A stretch of DNA of 10,873 bases, taken from Bacillota bacterium (GTDB lineage: Bacteria > Bacillota > Bacilli > Bacillales > Cytobacillaceae). How positions within the stretch are numbered: position 1 is the first letter of the stretch; each line of letters starts with the position of its first letter. The stretch spans positions 1-10,873 of the forward strand of contig JAUZPT010000062.1 of assembly GCA_030705745.1 (NCBI GenBank), read 5' to 3'. The notes beneath the pieces are model-generated. The model did no database searches and was not told where the DNA came from. It saw nothing but the letters and a program-made list of their open reading frames with translations. Positions 7,318 to 10,873 of the stretch are shown in pieces. The position numbers were made by a program, and so were the translations under genes.

Positions 7318-8469
7318 ATGAAAAAAGCTTACAAATTCCGTATCTATCCTACAAAAAAACAAGCGACTCTAATCCACAAAACGCTTGGTTGTACCCGTTT
7401 TGTGTTCAACTTTTTCTTAGGAAAACAAAAAGAGAAAGACGCTTATTGGTACATCACGGAAGAAATGAAACAGAACGGGCAACTGCCTTCAAACGAGTGG
7501 AAAGGCGAGTTTTTCAATAAATACGACTCCGTAAAAGGAATCGTTGAATTGAAAGAACATTATCCATTCCTGAAAGAAGTCGATAGCATTTCCCTTCAAA
7601 AAGCGGTCGAAAATGTGAGTGACGCTTATTCCCGTTACTACAAGAAACAAAATGGTGTGCCACGTTTCAAGAGTAAGAAAAATAATAATCAATCGTACAC
7701 CACGAAACAGACCAACGGAAATATTTCAATTATTGGCAATCACATCAAGTTGCCGAAACTCGGCTTGGTGAAGTATGCCAAAAGCCGTGAAGTGGAAGGG
7801 AAAATTGTGTCCGCCACCATCCGACGAAACCCAAGTGGTAAATACTATATTTCCATCCTATGTGATATGGAAATCCAACCACTCCCTAAAACTCAACAGG
7901 AAGTGGGCATTGACATGGGTTTAAAGGACTTTGCCATTCTTTCGAATGGCGAGGTCTTTGTAAATCCCAAGTTCTTCCAAAGGGTGGAACAAAAACTCAT
8001 TCGGGAACAACGAACGCTTTCAAGACGAACGCTTGGCGGTTCCAATTGGCACAAACAACGGGTTGTAGTCGCCCGAATCCACGAACGAATTGCCAATGCC
8101 CGCAAGGACTACTTGGACAAAATCTCAACCTACATCGTCAAAAACCACGACATGATAGCGATTGAAGATTTACAGGTAGCCAATCTGATAAAAAACCACA
8201 AACTTGCAAAAGCCATCAGTGAAGTCTCATGGGTTCAGTTCCGCACCATGTTGGAGTATAAGGCGAAGTGGTACGGCAAAACCGTGAAAACAGTTGGTAA
8301 AACATTCGCTAGTAGCCAACTCTGTTCGTGTTGCGGTTTCCGAAACAAAGAAGTCAAAAATCTCAATCTCAGGGAATGGGATTGTCCAACATGTGGAACC
8401 CACCATGATAGAGACCAAAACGCTTCTTATAACATTCTTGCCGAAGGCAAAAGACTACTTTTCGTGTGA
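7318..8469 (+). CDS. tnpB: TnpB, RNA-guided RuvC nuclease of the IS605-type element
   Basis: A full-length TnpB of 383 residues. I chose the ATG at 7318, which has GGGGGTG at 7305-7311 before it; a GTG reading 15 bases upstream lacks a ribosome site. The N-terminal [15 protein letters not shown] is the family opening. The split RuvC site is intact: D199 in [14 protein letters not shown]283 in [11 protein letters not shown], and D366 in HDRDQNAS. The zinc finger between the last two motifs has C336-x-x-C339 and C356-x-x-C359. TnpB cuts DNA next to a short TAM using a guide RNA made from the element's right end. This helps the element to be retained after TnpA excision. Its 3' end overlaps the presumed start of that RNA. 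It converges on the 8588-8917 gene. Confidence 0.95.
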   Translation: MKKAYKFRIYPTKKQATLIHKTLGCTRFVFNFFLGKQKEKDAYWYITEEMKQNGQLPSNEWKGEFFNKYDSVKGIVELKEHYPFLKEVDSISLQKAVENVSDAYSRYYKKQNGVPRFKSKKNNNQSYTTKQTNGNISIIGNHIKLPKLGLVKYAKSREVEGKIVSATIRRNPSGKYYISILCDMEIQPLPKTQQEVGIDMGLKDFAILSNGEVFVNPKFFQRVEQKLIREQRTLSRRTLGGSNWHKQRVVVARIHERIANARKDYLDKISTYIVKNHDMIAIEDLQVANLIKNHKLAKAISEVSWVQFRTMLEYKAKWYGKTVKTVGKTFASSQLCSCCGFRNKEVKNLNLREWDCPTCGTHHDRDQNASYNILAEGKRLLFV

Positions 8470-8607
8470 CGGTGCGTTACACCAACCGTGGGAACCACGG
8501 GGCTAGCCTAATCCATTAGAGACCATTAGGTCTCTGTACTTAGGAATCCTCTTCTTCAAGCCCCGTCAGGGGGTAAGGATGGGTAGTTCAACCTACTAAG
8601 TCCAACA
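8455..8607 (+). ncRNA. Predicted omega RNA (reRNA) of TnpB, scaffold plus guide
   Basis: Right-end sequence downstream of tnpB folds strongly: CCGTGG/CCACGG around GAA (8486-8500), AGAGACC/GGTCTCT around ATTA (8518-8535), CCTAA/TTAGG closing it (8507-8511 with 8540-8544), and GGGGCT (8499-8504) able to pair with AGCCCC (8559-8564) as a long-range or pseudoknot helix. The scaffold would end at TTCAA (8587-8591), and about 16 bases of flank (8592-8607) would be the guide. The 5' end is a guess; such RNAs usually begin inside the tnpB 3' end. A promoter of its own was not found. Confidence 0.6.
8561..8572 (+). repeat. Right-end (RE) subterminal hairpin
   Basis: CCCC-GTCA-GGGG lies about 20 bases before the right edge, the place of the TnpA-recognised RE hairpin. 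It competes with the GGGGCT/AGCCCC helix of the omega RNA, so the same bases may serve DNA transposition in one fold and guide RNA in the other. Confidence 0.5.
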
Positions 8608-8917
8608 GATTGCCGTAGTGGAAAATAATTAAATAATCAATCGTTAACAGAGCAAGAAAAAGAAACAAAAATACTCCTGTTTTTTTTCGCAGCACTAACC
8701 GGCTAATTAAAATGAGCGCGGAGATAATAAGTAAAACGTCAATTGAGTAAATGAAAAATTTCTCCGTTTGGCTCAGGTCATCATCAGGCAGTAATAATGT
8801 TTTTATATCCACATGGCTGCCACGATTTTCGATATTATGAGCATAGGCTATGTGGGAAAAGGCAGATATTAAAAGTGCGAAAGATAAAAACAATGAACAA
8901 ATCTTTTTTGTTTTCAA
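8588..8917 (-). CDS. Small secreted or membrane protein of unknown function, signal peptide plus two TM helices
   Basis: A 109-residue protein. Start TTG at 8917: AGGAGGT at 8930-8924 lies 6 bp before it, and the TTG at 8920 would be too close. It opens with MKTKK and a hydrophobic core, ending in A-Y-A-H, so signal peptidase cleavage after A26 would leave an N-terminal histidine (H27) in the mature form. Then comes a short polar region (ENRGSHVD, PDDD), two hydrophobic helices (about 54-72 and 82-99) separated by R-x-x-x-R-K-K, and a tail with H100. I know no family for it. Its start lies 44 bp from the divergent membrane-protein gene, suggesting joint function. The stop codon coincides with the right end of the IS605-type element. 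Confidence 0.7.
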   Translation of the reverse strand: MKTKKICSLFLSFALLISAFSHIAYAHNIENRGSHVDIKTLLLPDDDLSQTEKFFIYSIDVLLIISALILISRLVLRKKTGVFLFLFLALLTIDYLIIFHYGNLLDLVG

Positions 8918-8961
8918 CAAGATACCTCCTAAAAATAAAAAGTAAGGGCGATACAATATCT

Positions 8962-9954
8962 ATGAAATATTATAAACTTTGGGCAGTCGCATTGTTTCTA
9001 AAAGTGGTGGGATCTTCGTGGGATGCATCTTATCATTTTAAGTACTTTTTTGAAGAATATTCAATACCTCATCTTGTGAATTTTTCCGGCTTTCTGCTCG
9101 GAGCCTTTCTTTTAGTGCAGGAATTTTTTCATCCAAGGTATTTAACGCAGTACTCGAGGAGTTGGATTACTATCGGGTACATACTTTTTTTGATCGGCAT
9201 ACCACTTGATTTCACCTATCATTTGCTGCGTGGACTCGATTTAACAACGTGGAGCCCTACTCACTTTGTTTATTATATCGCAACTGGAATCATGATTTAC
9301 GGAATTTGGAATGGATATTATCATTATTTACCAACTCAGCCAAAATGGAAAAGTTTCCATACAATATGGGCATTTTTTATGGTCGAGGCTTTATTATTTC
9401 CATGCCTTCAGCAAGAAAATGGAGCTATTTCTCTTTTTGAGTACTTAAACCATCATAGCATTGCCTCTAAAGAAATTTTGGAGCTTATAAAGGATCCGAA
9501 GTCTCAAATATTTGGAGGAGTTCCTGATTGGGTGTATCCGGTTTACGGGTCAACAATATTAATTTTGCTGTGTGTCATTTTGAGGAAGTTTTTAACCGAT
9601 CTGCGTATCGTCATTGCCGCAACTGCATTGTATATTGCTTATCGCTATGTGGCGAAAATCATCTTTTTCTCGGTTGACTATCCGACTTCTTTTGTGCCGG
9701 TCATGGCAGTGAGTATACCATTCATAATTTACATATATCGAAAAAATAATCTTTTTTCCTATGTTCTCTCTGGACTAGGTTACTTTATTGTGCTGGCTCT
9801 TATCCAACAGTTTAATGTCGCCATTACTCCACCCATTTCCTGGTCCATGTATTTGCTCGTTTTAGTAGGGAATATTGGGGCATATTATTTAGGCAAACTG
9901 ATACTTTATTTGTTCGAAAATTTTTCATATACAGAAGAAGAAGTCATTATATAA
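8962..9954 (+). CDS. Polytopic membrane protein of unknown function with D-x-x-Y-H motifs
   Basis: A 330-residue protein with nine or ten hydrophobic segments. I chose ATG 8962; the longer frame up to 8797 runs antisense through the neighbouring gene and lacks a signal. The ribosome site (AAGGGCG, 8944-8950) is weak and rather far. Two helix edges carry the same pattern, W20-D21-A-S-Y-H25 and L82-D83-F-T-Y-H87, and a third has S98-P-T-H101. Repeated intramembrane Asp/His of this kind suggest a metal, heme or proton site, but this is inference and I recognise no family. The C-terminus is acidic (YTEEEVII). It is divergent from the 109-residue protein and ends at the long hairpin 9959-10008. 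Confidence 0.8.
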   Translation: MKYYKLWAVALFLKVVGSSWDASYHFKYFFEEYSIPHLVNFSGFLLGAFLLVQEFFHPRYLTQYSRSWITIGYILFLIGIPLDFTYHLLRGLDLTTWSPTHFVYYIATGIMIYGIWNGYYHYLPTQPKWKSFHTIWAFFMVEALLFPCLQQENGAISLFEYLNHHSIASKEILELIKDPKSQIFGGVPDWVYPVYGSTILILLCVILRKFLTDLRIVIAATALYIAYRYVAKIIFFSVDYPTSFVPVMAVSIPFIIYIYRKNNLFSYVLSGLGYFIVLALIQQFNVAITPPISWSMYLLVLVGNIGAYYLGKLILYLFENFSYTEEEVII

Positions 9955-9958
9955 CAGC

Positions 9959-10008
9959 AAAAAGTGCCAGGCACCATCCAAAAAATTGGATGGTGCCTGG
10001 CACTTTTT
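9959..10008. terminator. Perfect 23-bp stem hairpin, bidirectional terminator with GTGCC-A-GGCAC core
   Basis: Arms 9959-9981 and 9986-10008 are exact complements around an AAAA loop, flanked by A5 and T5, so it terminates both the 8962-9954 gene and the convergent yceI-like gene. Each arm also contains GTGCC-A-GGCAC, itself palindromic, so a cruciform with side hairpins is possible. Similar GTGCC..GGCAC elements recur in many Bacillus genomes, so this may be a dispersed repeat used as a terminator. Confidence 0.88.
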
Positions 10009-10013
10009 CTTCT

Positions 10014-10547
10014 TTATTCAGCTTTTGAAGCTTCAATTTGAAGTGAGATTTTTACTTTTTCTCCTACAAGGACGCCGCCTGTTTCAAGTGCTGAATTCCA
10101 TGATAAGCCGTAATCCGTACGGTTAAGAGTACCTTCTGCGCTGAAACCAACTTTTTCATTTCCCCAAGGATCTTTGCCTTGACCTTCGAAAGTTACCGTA
10201 AATGTTTCTGTTTTTGTAACTCCGTGCAATGTTACATCGCCTGTTACAGCATATTGATCATCGCTCTTTTTTTCAATGCTGGTTGAATTGAAAGTCAAAG
10301 CCGGGTACGTTTCAACATCGAAGAAATCAGCTGAACGCAAATGGTTATCGCGGTCTGCATTTCGAGTATCGATACTAGAAAGATCTACGTTAAAAAAGAT
10401 GCTCGCTGAAGTTAAATCCGTTGGATCTGCTTCAACCTTCGCTTCGAATTGATGAAAGCTTCCTTTAACATTAGCGATCATCATGTGTCTGATTGAAAAA
10501 TCAACGCTGCTGTGTGCTGAGTCTACTGCCCAAGTTGTTTTTGTCAT
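10014..10547 (-). CDS. YceI-family lipocalin-like protein, cytoplasmic
   Basis: A 177-residue YceI-domain protein. Family marks run in order: W-A-V-D-S-A-H-S-S-V-D-F-S-I-R-H-M-M (6-23), VKGSFHQFEAKVEAD (27-41), the signature T-R-N-A-D-R-D-N-H-L-R-S-A-D-F-F-D (61-77) then ETYPALTFNSTS, and LHGVTKTETFTVTFEG. The fold is a beta barrel binding polyisoprenoid-like lipids such as isoprenoid quinones. E. coli YceI is periplasmic, but this one has no signal peptide, so it should be cytoplasmic. Start ATG with AGGAGA at 10560-10555, 7 bp away. It has its own perfect sigma A promoter and possible MarR-type operator sites, hinting at quinone or electrophile control. Function in Bacillaceae is not settled. 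Confidence 0.92.
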   Translation of the reverse strand: MTKTTWAVDSAHSSVDFSIRHMMIANVKGSFHQFEAKVEADPTDLTSASIFFNVDLSSIDTRNADRDNHLRSADFFDVETYPALTFNSTSIEKKSDDQYAVTGDVTLHGVTKTETFTVTFEGQGKDPWGNEKVGFSAEGTLNRTDYGLSWNSALETGGVLVGEKVKISLQIEASKAE

Positions 10548-10582
10548 TTTACATTCTCCTCTGATTTTTATTTAATTTCAAA

Positions 10583-10600
10583 TGTCTTGAATTAAAGATA
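10583..10600. promoter_or_regulatory. Possible MarR/MhqR-type operator of the yceI-like gene
   Basis: The minus strand reads TATCTTTAATTCAAGACA, which matches the MhqR operator as I recall it (TATCTCGAATTCGAGATA) at 14 of 18 positions and is an imperfect palindrome around AATT. A second half site, TATCTCGAA, lies at 10615-10607 right after the -10. Both copies share TTATCT..AA, 15 bp apart. Confidence 0.4.
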
Positions 10601-10616
10601 ACTTACTTCGAGATAA

Positions 10617-10646
10617 ATTATATCTTTTTTTTCTCGCTTTTGTCAA
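10617..10646 (-). promoter_or_regulatory. Consensus sigma A promoter of the yceI-like gene
   Basis: On the minus strand TTGACA (10646-10641) and TATAAT (10622-10617) are both perfect, with an 18-bp A-rich spacer. The leader is about 60 bases. A promoter this strong usually needs a repressor, which fits the operator-like sequence downstream. Confidence 0.85.
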
Positions 10647-10721
10647 GCGATTAAGATTTCTAATTTTTAAAAAAATTATCTTTTCTTTTTAGTGAATGAG
10701 CTGATTAATCAGAAGCGGGGT

Positions 10722-10751
10722 GCATGACACATTCGAATAGGGGGCAAAATA
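10722..10751 (+). promoter_or_regulatory. Forespore (sigma F/sigma G) promoter of the DUF421 gene
   Basis: GCATG (10722-10726) is followed after 15 bp by GGGCAAAAT (10742-10750), fitting the sigma F -10 GGnnAnnnT, and after 18 bp by CAAAATA (10745-10751), close to the sigma G -10. Both spacers are the right length. It lies about 33 bp before the start codon. Confidence 0.6.
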
Positions 10752-10783
10752 GAGTGCAATTAACGTTCAGGGGGGAGAGCAGG

Positions 10784-10873
10784 ATGGAGTATTCATTTTT
10801 ATGGAAATCTCTTTTAATGGTTTTATCCAGTGTTTTTTTATTAAGATTTGCCGGAAGAAAGTCTTTATCACAG
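10784..10873 (+). CDS. DUF421 (YetF-like) membrane protein, N-terminal 30 residues
   Basis: The gene starts at ATG 10784 and runs off the window. GGGGGGAG at 10771-10778 gives a strong ribosome site 5 bp away. The visible residues, with MEYSFLWKSLLMVLSSVFLL and then R-F-A-G-R-K-S-L-S-Q, match the N-terminus of DUF421 proteins such as B. subtilis YetF and YrbG: first membrane helix and then the L-R-x-A-G-R-K-S-x-S-Q motif. DUF421 genes accompany spoVA loci linked to spore traits, and the forespore-type promoter upstream supports a spore membrane role. Exact function is unknown. Confidence 0.8.
   Translation, partial: MEYSFLWKSLLMVLSSVFLLRFAGRKSLSQ

Larger units (their letters stand above)
7158..8591 (+). 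mobile_element. tnpB-only IS200/IS605-family element (IS1341 type)
   Basis: The unit holds a left-end hairpin, one gene (tnpB), and a structured right end finishing GGGTAGTTCAAC. There are no terminal inverted repeats or target duplication, as expected for this single-strand transposing family. Just before the left end stand two T-rich pentamers of the kind such elements use as target and TAM, TTTAT (7145-7149) and TTCAT (7153-7157). I place the left edge after TTCAT and the right edge after TCAA (8591), by analogy with known RE cleavage after TCAA in IS608. No tnpA is present, so movement would need TnpA in trans. The edges are estimates; the gene and both hairpins are clear. Confidence 0.75.

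Noticed and set aside
8294..8506. Frame of 70 codons overlapping the end of tnpB
   Set aside because: It is a +1 shadow of the zinc-finger region of tnpB and the structured right end.
8797..8961. Longer start for the polytopic membrane protein
   Set aside because: The extension is antisense to the 109-residue gene and its signal peptide, and has no ribosome site; a membrane protein start at ATG 8962 is more natural.
1..10873. CRISPR arrays, tRNA or rRNA genes
   Set aside because: No regular spaced repeats and no tRNA or rRNA signature sequences were seen.

Overview
The window reads as the chromosome of a low-to-moderate GC, spore-forming Firmicute of the Bacillaceae. The grounds are strong AAAGGAG-type ribosome binding sites, several TTG starts, an exact PerR box upstream of a clade-3-type catalase, a forespore-type (sigma F/G) promoter in front of a DUF421 gene, and U-tailed hairpin terminators behind most genes. 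I cannot name the species from the sequence alone.

Layout. (1) 1-1800: the end of an AraC/YesN-type regulator gene runs into a D-xylose-binding lipoprotein gene (xylF-like). The pair ends at a perfect hairpin with no ABC ATPase or permease behind it. (2) 1844-2386, minus: a small multi-pass membrane protein I do not recognise. (3) 2606-3751, minus: a MurG/MGDG-synthase-like glycosyltransferase, divergent from an MFS transporter at 3941-5323. Together they recall the glycolipid synthase/flippase pair of lipoteichoic acid anchor synthesis, but the link is only inferred. (4) 5446-7069: katA with a PerR operator, a larger surrounding palindrome and its terminator. (5) About 7158-8591: a tnpB-only IS200/IS605-type element (IS1341-like) with an intact RuvC nuclease, a left-end hairpin and a structured right end expected to form the omega RNA. 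No tnpA is present. (6) 8588-9954: two divergent membrane-protein genes of unknown function whose starts lie 44 bp apart. The larger one carries two D-x-x-Y-H motifs in membrane segments. (7) 9959-10008: a perfect 23-bp stem hairpin between convergent genes. (8) 10014-10547, minus: a cytoplasmic YceI-family protein with a perfect-consensus sigma A promoter and MhqR-like half sites. (9) 10784-end: the first 30 codons of a DUF421 (YetF-like) membrane protein.

The most informative observations are as follows. The IS605-type insertion appears to sit exactly on the stop codon of the 8588-8917 gene, and either candidate target site leaves the encoded protein unchanged. The omega RNA guide would then be antisense to that gene. 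The xylF-like gene is stranded from its transporter. A 12-bp inverted repeat frames the PerR box. The DUF421 gene has a near-ideal forespore promoter. The divergent membrane pair is the best candidate for something undescribed, though its function is open.
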